The notes below the pieces were generated by a model. It was not told the DNA's origin and did not search any database. It saw only the letters and a program-made list of their open reading frames with translations. From NCBI RefSeq assembly GCF_900156805.1, contig NZ_FTOQ01000005.1, positions 124,001 through 188,000 of the forward strand: a stretch of DNA of 64,000 nt. The letters are read 5' to 3'. The position numbers and the translations under genes are program-made. Positions 17,200 through 25,991 of the stretch are shown here, piece after piece; within the stretch, counting starts at the first letter, position 1, and the number at the start of each line of letters is the position of its first letter. This stretch comes from Roseivivax lentus (GTDB lineage: Bacteria; Pseudomonadota; Alphaproteobacteria; Rhodobacterales; Rhodobacteraceae).

Positions 17200-17217
17200 C
17201 GTTCTGTATTTAGAACG
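17200..17217. promoter_or_regulatory. Palindromic LysR-type operator between pirin and lysR
   Basis: CGTTCT-N6-AGAACG is a perfect 6-bp inverted repeat with an AT-rich centre, 28 bp before the LysR start codon and in the divergent promoter region. LysR regulators normally bind such sites next to their own gene. Confidence 0.6.
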
Positions 17218-17244
17218 ACAGAAGCAAGCGAGATCGGCGGTACC

Positions 17245-18159
17245 ATGGACCTCAATCACGCCTACTACCTCGTGCATGTCGTTGAGAAGCAGGGGTTCTC
17301 GGCGGCAGCTCGGACGCTGGGCATTCCCAAATCGCGCATCAGTCGGCAGGTGAAGACCCTCGAAGAGACCCTTGGCACCCGCCTCCTGAACCGGGATTCA
17401 CGACACATGTCGCTGACGGAGGCGGGCGAGGCCTATTATCGTCACGCCAAGATGGCTCTGGAATGTATGGTGGCCGCCGAGAAGGCCGTGCGCAAAGACA
17501 AGCACGCGCTGGAGGGCACCGTTACCCTGTCCTGTTCGGTCGGAGTTGCGCAATTCGCGCTCAGCCGGATCCTGCCGCGATTCCTGGCCGGGAACCCGCG
17601 CGTCGTCCTGCGCCTTCATGCCTCGAACGACTATTCCGACATGATCGGCGATGGCATCGACCTGGCCATCCGGGGCCATGCCAAGTTGCTGCCCGACTCC
17701 GGCCTGATCCAGCGGCGCATCACGGATGTCCCGCGGCACCTGTTTGGTTCACCCGGCCTCGCGAAACACCTCGGGGCCTCTGCATCACCGAGCGACCTCG
17801 ATGGCCAGCCCGGTCTTGCGCTTGGCTGGCGCCCCGGAAGCAGCACCTGGTCGTTGCAGGGAGCTGGTGGAAGCACCGCCTCGGTTCAATACGCCGTACG
17901 CATGCGCTGCGATGATATGGTTTCCTTGAAGGAGGCGGCCGCGGCGGGGCTCGGCGTGGTGGCCCTGCCCGCCTATGTCTGCGCCGCGGATGTCGCGGCA
18001 GGGCGGCTGAGCCGCCTGCTTCCGGACTGGACCGCTGGGTTTCCGGAAATCAGCCTTTTGATGCACGAGCGACGAGGAAACCCGCCTCAAGTCGACGCAT
18101 TCGCCGCCTTTCTGCGCCGCGAATTGCCGGATGTCATGAACTGTGGCGGCAGCGGGTAG
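17245..18159 (+). CDS. LysR family transcriptional regulator
   Basis: A 304-residue LysR regulator. The N-terminal winged helix-turn-helix reads 'AYYLVHVVEKQGFSAAARTL' then 'IPKSRISRQVKTLEETLGTR'; the effector domain follows from about residue 90. ATG 17245 gives the classic LysR start; the frame is open far upstream but only over the pirin gene. It is divergent from the pirin operon, its probable target, which seems to be decaying while the regulator is intact. The C-terminal co-inducer pocket gives no clue to the ligand. Confidence 0.9.
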   Translation: MDLNHAYYLVHVVEKQGFSAAARTLGIPKSRISRQVKTLEETLGTRLLNRDSRHMSLTEAGEAYYRHAKMALECMVAAEKAVRKDKHALEGTVTLSCSVGVAQFALSRILPRFLAGNPRVVLRLHASNDYSDMIGDGIDLAIRGHAKLLPDSGLIQRRITDVPRHLFGSPGLAKHLGASASPSDLDGQPGLALGWRPGSSTWSLQGAGGSTASVQYAVRMRCDDMVSLKEAAAAGLGVVALPAYVCAADVAAGRLSRLLPDWTAGFPEISLLMHERRGNPPQVDAFAAFLRRELPDVMNCGGSG

Positions 18160-18364
18160 AGAACCGGCCTTTCAAACCAAGGTCGGTTAGTGTCACCGAC
18201 TTCTCGCTGGTCAGTGCGCTGTGTCAGGGCGGTGGACTTGCACGTCGCACCCATCCTCCGGGCGCGGTGGGACAAAGTGGCGCGATATCTGCTGGAAATG
18301 CGCCTCGGTGACGGCGAACCGCCATTCGCGGGCCTCACCATGCCGTCCATCCACGGTGACATTC

Positions 18365-18703
18365 TCAGCAAGCGGCGGTCACAATGATCTCGACCTTCAA
18401 TTCGGGGCGGGCGAGAGCCGCTTCGCCGCAGGCCCGCGCCGGCGCGTGGCCCTCGGGCACCCAGGCGTCCCAGACAGCGTTCATCTCAGCGAAATCAGCC
18501 ATGTCGGCGAGCCAGATCACCGCTTGAAGCATCTGTTTCCGCGATGAGCCGGCCTTGGTCAGAAGTGCATCCATCCGCGACAAGCAATCGCGGGTCTGGT
18601 CGGCCACATTGGCCCCCTCCCCGACCTGGCCGCAGAGATACGCCACGCCGTTATGCTTGACGATCTTGCTCATCCGCTGGCCGGTATCGATCCGTTCAAT
18701 CAT
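18365..18703 (-). CDS. RidA family enamine/imine deaminase
   Basis: A 112-residue RidA/YjgF protein, a family that hydrolyses reactive enamine and imine intermediates of amino-acid metabolism. It has 'VAYLCGQVG', the C-terminal '[17 protein letters not shown]' and an Arg ('[19 protein letters not shown]') in the usual place, marking a member of the YjgH/archaeal-like subgroups rather than canonical YjgF. It is the last gene of the operon, 9 bp after the FAD/2Fe-2S subunit. Here it would quench the imine released when the neighbouring dehydrogenase oxidises an amine. Confidence 0.88.
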   Translation of the reverse strand: MIERIDTGQRMSKIVKHNGVAYLCGQVGEGANVADQTRDCLSRMDALLTKAGSSRKQMLQAVIWLADMADFAEMNAVWDAWVPEGHAPARACGEAALARPELKVEIIVTAAC

Positions 18704-18712
18704 GTTCCTCTC

Positions 18713-20110
18713 CTATTCCGCGGCGTCCTGCGCGATTTCGTCCATGGCGGCAAGCTCGCCCAGCGTCACCGGTTTGAGCGGCGCTCGAATGCGGAAATAT
18801 CCTGTCGCATCGGGGCTCTGTCCATTCGCCTCCGCGAGAAGTGCCGTCACCGTCAGACCGCAATACCGGCCCTGGCACGGCCCCATGCCGGAGCGACCGA
18901 AGGCCTTGGCCTGATTGGGGCCGCGGCATCCCAGACGGGCATATCCGCGGATATCGCCCGCCGTCACCTCTTCGCAGCGGCAAATGACCGTCGCATCGGC
19001 CGGCGCGAGGGCCTCGGCGAAGGGCGGATAGGCTCGGTCGAGGAACGGGCGCGCGGCCATCTCGCGCGCGGCCGCTGCGCGCAGCCGTGCCGCCTGACGG
19101 TCCCGCGCCTCGATCGCGATGCGGCCCGCATCCTGCGCCACTTTCAGCGCCGCGATTTCCCCGGCGATCTCGGCGGCTTTGGCTCCGCCGATCCCGGTCC
19201 CGTCCCCCGCGATGAAGACACCCGGGACATCGCTTTCGCCCCAGCTGTTCACCTTCGGGACGAAACAGGCCTGCGCCGCGTCCCATCCATGGCTGACGCC
19301 GATGGAGCGGGCCGCCTGCGTGTTGGGCACCACGCCGTGATGCAGAAAGACCGTCCGGCAGGAGAGCCGATGTGCGCGCCCTTTCAGGGTGAAGGTAACA
19401 GCATCGGCCCGGTCGGTGCCCTCGATGGCGATGTCCGTCGCGCCGGTATAGCGCGGCACGCGCGCACGGGTGATCTCGGCCAGCATGCGCAAGCCCTTGG
19501 CGAAGTAGGGCCAGCCGCGCATCGCCCCGCCAATATGACGGGCGGCGCGCATCAGGTCATGCGCGCTTTGAGTCTCGACCATCGCGCGGGGCGGCGTACC
19601 GGCCCGCACCATCTGGGCCGCGATCAGGTAAAGAAGCGGACCGGAGCCCACGAGAACCGCATCGCGGGCCAGAACCCCCGACTGCTTGAGCAGGATCTGC
19701 CCGGCTCCGGCGGTCATGACGCCCGGCAGGGTCCAGCCGGGTACCGGCATGGGTCGCTCCAACGCGCCCGTGGCCAGCAGGATGCGATCCGCGGCGATCT
19801 GGGCGCCGCGTCCCTCCTTGGTGTAGGAGATGCGAAATCCGTCCTCGATCGCCCAGACGACGGCGCCGGGGATGTGATCGACCCCCGCGTCGCGCAGCCC
19901 TTCCGTCAGCGTCGTGCCATGGGCGTAGTCCGCGCCGAGGATATCCCCGCGCAAAGGCGCGACACGGTCCACATCGCGGTAGATCTGCCCGCCGGGCTGC
20001 GGTTGTTCATCGAGGATCGCGACGCCGAGGCCCAACTTCGCGGCCTTGGCCGCGGCCGCCATACCGGCAGGGCCCGCGCCGATGACGACAAGATCACGCG
20101 GGCTCATCAT
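18713..20110 (-). CDS. FAD-dependent dehydrogenase alpha subunit (opine oxidase / D-hydroxyproline dehydrogenase type)
   Basis: A protein of about 465 residues with an N-terminal FAD site 'VVIGAGPAGMAAAAKAAKL', a second dinucleotide site near residue 150 ('VLVGSGPLLYLIAAQ') and a C-terminal BFD-like [2Fe-2S] region with 'CRCEEVTAGDIRGYARLGC' and 'GMGPCQGRYC'. This is the architecture of OoxA, NoxA, HcnB and the alpha subunit of D-hydroxyproline dehydrogenase. The start is one of two adjacent ATGs (20110 or 20107) just after GGAGG, inside the tail of the ferredoxin-like gene. With the next two genes it forms a three-part dehydrogenase that delivers electrons to the membrane. Confidence 0.88.
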   Translation of the reverse strand: MMSPRDLVVIGAGPAGMAAAAKAAKLGLGVAILDEQPQPGGQIYRDVDRVAPLRGDILGADYAHGTTLTEGLRDAGVDHIPGAVVWAIEDGFRISYTKEGRGAQIAADRILLATGALERPMPVPGWTLPGVMTAGAGQILLKQSGVLARDAVLVGSGPLLYLIAAQMVRAGTPPRAMVETQSAHDLMRAARHIGGAMRGWPYFAKGLRMLAEITRARVPRYTGATDIAIEGTDRADAVTFTLKGRAHRLSCRTVFLHHGVVPNTQAARSIGVSHGWDAAQACFVPKVNSWGESDVPGVFIAGDGTGIGGAKAAEIAGEIAALKVAQDAGRIAIEARDRQAARLRAAAAREMAARPFLDRAYPPFAEALAPADATVICRCEEVTAGDIRGYARLGCRGPNQAKAFGRSGMGPCQGRYCGLTVTALLAEANGQSPDATGYFRIRAPLKPVTLGELAAMDEIAQDAAE

Positions 20111-20414
20111 CGCCTCCATATGCGGCGGTGCGGCCTTGGGGGCGGGTGATCTGCAAGCCATGGGCGACCTGCATCATGCAGGCTTGCCGCGCGACCCCGT
20201 CGATCTCCACGAGACAATCGAAACAGGCACCCATCATGCAAAACGGGCCACGCGGCGCGCCGGACACGGGCGTCTGGCGGAACACATCCACGCCCGCCGC
20301 CAGCAGGGCCGCGGCGAGGTTGGCGCCATCGGGCAGGTCAATGGGCGTGCCATCAAGGACGACCGGGACGCGCGGCGTGCCTTCCATCTCAAGAAACGGC
20401 AAATCTTGCTTCAC
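20094..20414 (-). CDS. Small (2Fe-2S)-binding subunit of the dehydrogenase
   Basis: A 106-residue ferredoxin-like protein of the Fer2_4 type. The cluster cysteines are in 'PFCMMGACFDCLVEIDG' (C-x4-C-x2-C) and 'RQACMMQVAHG'. The GTG at 20414 has GGAGG 6 bp upstream and gives the usual length; longer starts run into the oxidase gene. The gene overlaps the oxidase stop by 26 bp and the alpha-subunit start by about 17 bp, so all three are translationally coupled. Proteins of this kind are the gamma (HcnA-like) part of opine and hydroxyproline dehydrogenases. Confidence 0.88.
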   Translation of the reverse strand: MKQDLPFLEMEGTPRVPVVLDGTPIDLPDGANLAAALLAAGVDVFRQTPVSGAPRGPFCMMGACFDCLVEIDGVARQACMMQVAHGLQITRPQGRTAAYGGDDEPA

Positions 20415-21489
20415 TGAACACCTCCAAATCGGGCGCGGCGTCGGTGCCTTCGAGCCAGTCAGGCAAGAGGCGTGCATGGGCGGCGGCAAGGGTGATGCCG
20501 CTGTGACAGGTGACGAGATAGGCACCCGGCATCTCCGGGCTTTCCTGGTAGATCGGCAGCCCGTCCGGCGAGAGCACCCGCAGCGCGCCCCAGGAGCGCA
20601 CGAGCTGCGCCTTGGCCAACGCGGGATAGGCGGCGATCGCTTCGGCGGCGAGTCCGGACAGGCCCGGCTGCGTCACGCGGTCGTCGAGGCCGACCTCTTC
20701 GTTCGTCGCCCCGATCTGAATGCCGCCCTCGTCGACCTGACGGGCGATCAGGGAGGGACGGTTGATGAGCTTGGGCAGCTTCTCGGTGATCAGAACCTGC
20801 CCACGCTGCGGGCGGATGGGCGCCTTGAAGCCCAGCTTCGGACCAAGCTCCGTCGCGCCGAGGCCCGCGGACAGGATGACCTTGCCCGCACGGGTTTCGG
20901 TGCCGTCGGCGCAAGCAATAAGAAACGCGTCCGGTTTGGTGACATCGGTGACGGTCTTGCCTGTCAATACGCGCCCACCCATCCGGCGCACATCGGCCGC
21001 GAGCGCCCGCAGCAGCTGTAGGGGATTCGCGTGGCCATCCTGATGGTGCAGAATAGCCCCGACGACCTTGGGGCCGATATGCGGCTCTTCCTTGCGCAGG
21101 GCGTTGTGGCCGAGCACCTCGAAGGGGTAGTCGCCGTCCAGCTTCGCTTTCAGATCTTCATATTTCTCGACCGTGGCCTGCAGCGTCTCTTCGGAGAAGT
21201 GCAGATCGTACCCGCCCTTCTGTTCGAGCGGGACGGCTTGCCCGGTATTGTGCCCCAGCTCCTCGGCGAACTCGGCCCAGATCGCGGCGGATTGCTGGGA
21301 CCACCGAGCGTAGCGCGGCTGTTCCATTCCCTTGGACTGGACCCAGACCAGTCCGAAATTGCCCCGGCTTGCACGGAACGCGCCATCGTCACCGTCGAGA
21401 ACCGTCACCGTGCGACCGCGCTTCAGCAGGCCCCAGGCGACCGAGAGGCCGACAACTCCGCCCCCGATGATGGCATAATCGGTTTCCAT
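20389..21489 (-). CDS. FAD-dependent oxidoreductase (DadA/glycine-oxidase type), beta subunit
   Basis: A 366-residue member of the D-amino-acid oxidase superfamily. The N-terminal 'DYAIIGGGVVGLSVAWGL' binds FAD, and 'DDGAFRASRGNFGLVWVQSK' with its Arg matches the OoxB/HcnC group rather than DadA itself. ATG 21489 puts the FAD motif right at the N terminus. It sits between the TRAP binding protein and the ferredoxin-like gene. In the three-subunit enzymes this is the substrate-oxidising subunit. The substrate is probably a secondary amine or D-imino acid, but sequence cannot tell which. Confidence 0.85.
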   Translation of the reverse strand: METDYAIIGGGVVGLSVAWGLLKRGRTVTVLDGDDGAFRASRGNFGLVWVQSKGMEQPRYARWSQQSAAIWAEFAEELGHNTGQAVPLEQKGGYDLHFSEETLQATVEKYEDLKAKLDGDYPFEVLGHNALRKEEPHIGPKVVGAILHHQDGHANPLQLLRALAADVRRMGGRVLTGKTVTDVTKPDAFLIACADGTETRAGKVILSAGLGATELGPKLGFKAPIRPQRGQVLITEKLPKLINRPSLIARQVDEGGIQIGATNEEVGLDDRVTQPGLSGLAAEAIAAYPALAKAQLVRSWGALRVLSPDGLPIYQESPEMPGAYLVTCHSGITLAAAHARLLPDWLEGTDAAPDLEVFSEARFAVS

Positions 21490-21553
21490 TGCGTCTTTCC
21501 GTGGCTGAAGGGTCAAGGCAGGGCGGCCAGGCCGCCCTGCCCCGTGATGCGGA

Positions 21554-22552
21554 TCAGCTGCCTCCGGCGGCCACCCTGTCGAGGATCGACTGGCCCCACT
21601 CAGCGCCGACATCTTCCAGCACCGCAGGCCAGACATCCGCGCGCACCTTGGCGGCCATCGCGGACAGATCTTCCTCGCTCAGCTCGACCAGTGTCGCGCC
21701 AAGCTCGTCCACGAGACGCTGCTCGTTTCGGCCCTGATCGGCTTCGGCAACCTCCCAGCGGGTGGCTTCGAAATCCGCGGCTTGCTCGACCAGTGCCGCT
21801 TGCTGCTCATCCGACAGACCCGCGAGGCTTTCGTTCGAGATGATCATGTACCAGACTTCGAAATGGGTATTGGCCGGGATGTAGGTGCGCGTCACGTCAC
21901 GGAAGGAGGCATAGTAGCCCTCCGCGCCGGACCCGATGACCCCATCGACCACGCCGGTCTGCACGGCCGTGAAGGCCTCGGAGAAGGGGATGGGCGACGG
22001 GATGTATCCCAAGGCCTCGCCGGTCAGCTGGAAGCTCTTGATGCCGGGCACCCGCACCTTGATGCCGCTCGGCTCGACCGAGCCCGGATTCGGGTGCTCA
22101 ACGTTCAGGGAGATGCCGCCGAAATAGACCGGATAGGCCGCGAGCATGGTGATGTCCTGCTCGGCGTAGAGCTCGGCCATCACCTCGCGCACGACACCGC
22201 CAGGGCCGTAGACCGCGCGGGCCTGGTCCCAGTTGCCCGCAAGATAGGGGAAGGAGGAGATCTGCATCCGCCGGTCGGCGGCGGTTGCGGCAGGCTGGGT
22301 CGCCATGTCGATGGCGCCCACGCTGATACGCTCCTGCACGGTGGTATAATCGCCAAGCGCGGAGGCCGGGAACAGGTTGATGGTCACTTCGCCGCCGGTT
22401 GCCTCGGACACGGCCTCGGAAAAGGCGCGCAGTTCCACGTCGATGGTGGCGTCCTGCGGGCGCACGTGGCTCATCTTGAGGTCTTGCGCCTCGGCGTAGC
22501 TGCCAAGCGCCATCAGCGCTGCCGCAGCCGTCGTCAGGAATACATGTTTCAT
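21554..22552 (-). CDS. TRAP transporter substrate-binding protein (DctP type)
   Basis: A 332-residue periplasmic binding protein. The signal peptide runs to 'SYAEA' at about residue 22. The mature part has the DctP pattern including 'AFSEAVSEATGGEVTINLFP', 'YTTVQERISVGAIDMA' and the binding-pocket Arg region 'SGIKVRVPGIKSFQLTGEAL'. Length is normal. It is 37 bp downstream of dctM and 65 bp upstream of the oxidase. As it shares an operon with an amine/opine-type dehydrogenase, its ligand is likely that enzyme's substrate. Confidence 0.9.
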   Translation of the reverse strand: MKHVFLTTAAAALMALGSYAEAQDLKMSHVRPQDATIDVELRAFSEAVSEATGGEVTINLFPASALGDYTTVQERISVGAIDMATQPAATAADRRMQISSFPYLAGNWDQARAVYGPGGVVREVMAELYAEQDITMLAAYPVYFGGISLNVEHPNPGSVEPSGIKVRVPGIKSFQLTGEALGYIPSPIPFSEAFTAVQTGVVDGVIGSGAEGYYASFRDVTRTYIPANTHFEVWYMIISNESLAGLSDEQQAALVEQAADFEATRWEVAEADQGRNEQRLVDELGATLVELSEEDLSAMAAKVRADVWPAVLEDVGAEWGQSILDRVAAGGS

Positions 22553-22589
22553 GGTAAGTCCTCCTTGTTGAATGAAGTTGGTCAGGGGG

Positions 22590-23900
22590 TCAGGGCGCCA
22601 CGTCGTAGCCAAAGAAACGCGGCAGGAAGAGAGACAGGTCGGGCCAGAGCGAGGTCAGGAAGACCACCGGCACGTAGCCGAACAGGATGAGCTTCATCGC
22701 GGGCGGGATGACCTTGGTCACCTTCACCTTGCCAATCCGCGCGCCCAGATAGAGGATCGAGGCATAGGGCGGCGTCACGCCGCCCATCGCGGTGTTCACG
22801 CCCATGATGGCCGCGAACTGGACCGGGCTGACCCCGATCGCGTTCATTAGCGGCAGAAGCAGCGGGGCGATCAGGATGATCGCGGTCACGTCGTTGACGA
22901 CCATCCCCACGAGAAACAGCAGGATGTTGATCATGATCAGCAGCAGGACCTTGTTCTCGGTAATCGAGAAGATGCCCTGTACCAGCTGCTGCGGGATGCT
23001 TTCATAGACGAACATCTGGCTGAGGATCATGGAGAACAGTATCATCATCATGATCGCGCCGACCGCGGTGGCCGCCTCGCGGCCGGCGGACAGGAAATTC
23101 TCGAGCCGGAGGCCCTTGTAGATGAGAAAGCCCACCGGCACGGCGTAGATGACCGCGACGGCCGCGGCCTCGGTCGGGGTCATTACGCCGCCATAGATCC
23201 CGCCCAGGATGATCACCGGCATCAGAAGCGCGGGAAAGGCGTGGATGCCGCGGCGCGCGACTTCGCCGCTCAGCTCGGAAAAGGTCGGCTTGTCGTCCAG
23301 CACGAGGTTGAACTTGCGGGACATCACGAGGTTGATCACCGAGAAGGCGACCATGATCAAGAGGCCTGGCCCGAGCGTTGCGAGGAAGCAGGCCAGGATC
23401 GAGGTATCGGTCACCCAGCCATAGACGATCATCGTGACCGATGGCGGAATGAGCAGTCCCAGGATCGACGAATTGGCGATCAGCGCGGTGGCGTATTCCC
23501 GCGGATAGCCGCGCTTCTCCATCTCGGGGATCAGCAGCGGGCCGATGGCGGCAATGCCGGTCAGGCCCGAGCCGGAAATCGCCCCGATCACCGCGCAGGA
23601 CACCGCGGCCACGACGCCGAGACCGCCACGAACATGCCCGATGAACGCATTGACGAAGCGCAGCAGAGATGCCGCGATCCCCGATTCCGACATGATCGTC
23701 CCGGCCAGAACGAAGAGCGGAATGGCCAGCAGAACCGGATTTCCAAGCTGCTGGAAACCCCAGAGCATCATGCCCTTCATCGTCACGTCGCCGATGAAAT
23801 ACATCACCATGAGCGCGGCGCCGAAGCAGTAGGGAAGCGGCACGCCCAGGGTCAGCGTGATGACCAGAAGGGCGATGGCGATGAGCGCGATCTCGATCAT
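22590..23900 (-). CDS. TRAP transporter large permease (DctM type)
   Basis: A 436-residue inner-membrane protein with about 11-12 helices, the ion-coupled translocator of a TRAP uptake system. Family stretches include 'AIPLFVLAGTIMSESGIA', 'GAISGSGLTGIAAIGPLLIP', 'SILGLLIPPSVTMIVYG' and 'MGGVTPPYASILYLGARIG'. The start at 23900 overlaps the dctQ stop by 4 bp. A longer frame is open upstream but only reads through dctQ. Confidence 0.93.
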   Translation of the reverse strand: MIEIALIAIALLVITLTLGVPLPYCFGAALMVMYFIGDVTMKGMMLWGFQQLGNPVLLAIPLFVLAGTIMSESGIAASLLRFVNAFIGHVRGGLGVVAAVSCAVIGAISGSGLTGIAAIGPLLIPEMEKRGYPREYATALIANSSILGLLIPPSVTMIVYGWVTDTSILACFLATLGPGLLIMVAFSVINLVMSRKFNLVLDDKPTFSELSGEVARRGIHAFPALLMPVIILGGIYGGVMTPTEAAAVAVIYAVPVGFLIYKGLRLENFLSAGREAATAVGAIMMMILFSMILSQMFVYESIPQQLVQGIFSITENKVLLLIMINILLFLVGMVVNDVTAIILIAPLLLPLMNAIGVSPVQFAAIMGVNTAMGGVTPPYASILYLGARIGKVKVTKVIPPAMKLILFGYVPVVFLTSLWPDLSLFLPRFFGYDVAP

Positions 23901-24367
23901 GCCAGCTCTCCTTTGCCGAGAGCGCGGATGTGTCGCCAAAGATGCCATGCGGTATAGACCATCATCAGCCCAAGCCCGATGACCAGCGCCACGTCCGAAT
24001 AGAAGGTCGGGATGTAGAGCGTCGGGCTTTCGCGCCAGACGCGCCAGGCATAGCGGGTGTAGTCCCATGCCCATGTCAGCAGCCACAATCCGACGATCAG
24101 GCTGATGATCTCGCCGATGATGGCGAGGATCGTGTGCCCGCGATTGGTCTTGATGAAGATTTCCAGAACGTTGGCGCGGATATGAGTGTTCTCGCGCGAC
24201 GCGTTGACCGAGCCCAGGATATACAGCCAGAGCGTCGGGTAGAGCATCGTCTCTTCAAGGCCCATCACGGGCACCTGAAGCACGTAGCGCGTGATGACTT
24301 GGACGAACTGGCCCAACGCCACGATGCAGATCAACGCCGTCAGCAGGTATTTCGCGAAATGATCCAT
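23897..24367 (-). CDS. TRAP transporter small permease (DctQ type)
   Basis: A 156-residue membrane protein with four helices, the small subunit that holds the TRAP translocator together. The pattern 'FVQVITRYVLQVPVMGLEETMLYPTLWLY' with its conserved Arg, and the later 'REN-HIRANVLE' segment, are typical of DctQ. It overlaps dctM by 4 bp and is the first gene of the operon. The divergent promoter with a palindrome and a LysR gene lies upstream. Confidence 0.9.
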   Translation of the reverse strand: MDHFAKYLLTALICIVALGQFVQVITRYVLQVPVMGLEETMLYPTLWLYILGSVNASRENTHIRANVLEIFIKTNRGHTILAIIGEIISLIVGLWLLTWAWDYTRYAWRVWRESPTLYIPTFYSDVALVIGLGLMMVYTAWHLWRHIRALGKGELA

Positions 24368-24431
24368 CGCCCCTCCGGTCCGACCCGTCGAAATGCCGGG
24401 ATAGCGTCATGAAACTGGACAGGCCTCATAA

Positions 24432-24444
24432 AATCAATTTGATT
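24432..24444. promoter_or_regulatory. LysR-type operator upstream of the TRAP operon
   Basis: AATCAA-T-TTGATT, a perfect 6-bp inverted repeat in the AT-rich gap between dctQ and the divergent LysR gene. Its position suggests control of both. Confidence 0.55.
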
Positions 24445-24478
24445 ATATCTTTAACTCCATCAGTTGAGTTTATACCCC

Positions 24479-25414
24479 ATGCACCTCACCCTTCGGCAAT
24501 TGGCGACGTTTCGAGAAGTGATGCGGTCCGGCTCCGTGAGCAGTGCCGCGCGCGCGGTCGGGCGGACCCAACCGGCCGTTTCCACGATGGTTCAGACCCT
24601 TGAGGAACAGCTTGGTTTCGCGCTTTTCCTGCGCTCCCAGGGCAAGCTCACTCCGACGCCCGAGGCTCGGTTCTTTCTGGAAGAATGCGAAGAGATCCTG
24701 ACCAGGGTCGAACGCACCGAGCGCACCTTGCAAAGCATCAGCACGCTTCAATCCGGCAAGTTACAGATCGCCTGTCACCCGGCGGCCTCCAGCGTGTTCC
24801 TGCCGCGTCTGCTGACGCGGTTTCTCGAAGGCCGGGACGATCTGGACGTGTCCCTGATCATGCGATCCTCGGACGTGATCGAGGATCAGATCGCCTCGCA
24901 GCAATTCGACGTCGGGTTCTCGGAAACGCCCGAACCGCGCGCCTCCATCCGGCAGATCGACTACAACCTGGAATGCGTCTGTGTGTTGTCGCCTGATGAT
25001 CCGCTCGCCAAGGCCCGGACCATCACGCCGCACGATCTTGACGGTCGACCGATGGCCGTGCTGTTCGACGAACACCAAACTGCGGTGCAGACCGAAGCCG
25101 CCTTCCGGGCCGCGGGCTGCCGCTTCAACAGACGGCTGGAACTCCGAACTTTTCTGCCTGGTCTTCAATTCGTGGCGTCCGGCGTCTGCACCATGGTCTG
25201 CGACATGATCACGGCCTACAGCCACCTTCTTCAGTCGCAAGGCGAACCACGATTGGCCATCCGACGGTTCTGTCCGACGATCACCAACAGCGTCTCCATC
25301 CTGACACCCGGCTACGCCCCGCAATCCATCGTGGCGCGCGCTTTCATCGAGGACCTGAAGGTCGCTGTGGAACGCATGAAGAAAGACGTGGAAGAGGTCG
25401 TGGCCCGGTCTTAG
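24479..25414 (+). CDS. LysR family transcriptional regulator of the TRAP/dehydrogenase operon
   Basis: A 311-residue LysR protein. The DNA-binding domain reads 'LTLRQLATFREVMRSGSVSS' then 'RTQPAVSTMVQTLEEQLGFA'. Effector-domain strands follow from residue 90 ('GKLQIACHPAASSVFLP'). The overall sequence resembles regulators of opine and octopine catabolism (OccR/NocR-like subgroup), which fits the adjacent genes. ATG 24479 is chosen; a TTG five codons upstream is possible. It is divergent from the TRAP operon. Confidence 0.9.
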   Translation: MHLTLRQLATFREVMRSGSVSSAARAVGRTQPAVSTMVQTLEEQLGFALFLRSQGKLTPTPEARFFLEECEEILTRVERTERTLQSISTLQSGKLQIACHPAASSVFLPRLLTRFLEGRDDLDVSLIMRSSDVIEDQIASQQFDVGFSETPEPRASIRQIDYNLECVCVLSPDDPLAKARTITPHDLDGRPMAVLFDEHQTAVQTEAAFRAAGCRFNRRLELRTFLPGLQFVASGVCTMVCDMITAYSHLLQSQGEPRLAIRRFCPTITNSVSILTPGYAPQSIVARAFIEDLKVAVERMKKDVEEVVARS

Positions 25415-25991
25415 GTCGATCAGGCATGGCCGCAAAGCGGGGTAAGCTTAAGCAGATTGGAGCCACGCGAGAAGCTGCACCACAAGGGTTAAGATCGGCT
25501 TGAACCGGCAGTTGCTTGCATGTGATGCGGGCTTCGTTCGTGACTGCCCTCGGTCGAATGTGAGCATCAGTAAGTGCCGGGGACGGCAGCTCAGATAGCG
25601 TTCAAACCGAGAACGAAAAAAGCGGCTGCCGACCAAATCTGCGGTGGTTTGTATTTATTGGGAATCAACGGTCTACCAAGTCATCTAAAGAGGTCCGCTT
25701 GCGCGACGGATCGCACTGCGGTTCGAACATGCTGCGTACTCACACGTTCCACCCATTAGAAGGCCGGTGGTCTGCTACATTTCAAAACACGGCCCGTCGA
25801 ACCTTGCTTCGTGCCGCGCTCAAACAACCGCCGGCACGCAGCATGGCGGAGGCCAAAATAGACACGCTGGTGACATCTCGTGCACAAGTGTTGTTCAATG
25901 AATGGTCGAGCATTGCCGGCGCCGCTCTTTGACTTGCAGCTTCGTTCGATACCACCATAAGTTGAAGCATGATTTTATTGAGGATTTTGAG
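25415..25991. other. Long intergenic region, no gene recognised
   Basis: 577 bp between the LysR gene and the AGCS symporter, less GC-rich than its neighbours. Short open frames on both strands show no family pattern. The last 100 bp must hold the symporter promoter; a GAGGATTTTGAG ribosome site precedes its ATG. Confidence 0.4.

Noticed and set aside
18190-18364. Short open frames between the LysR gene and ridA
   Set aside because: Neither strand gives a family pattern or start signal; the gap is only about 200 bp between convergent genes.
20389-20414. Frame overlap read as a frameshift or fusion of oxidase and ferredoxin subunits
   Set aside because: Both genes have complete ends and a GGAGG site precedes the ferredoxin GTG, so it is ordinary translational coupling.
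25574-25932. Small genes in the gap before the AGCS symporter
   Set aside because: Short frames on both strands with no ribosome sites, no conservation pattern and frequent stops.
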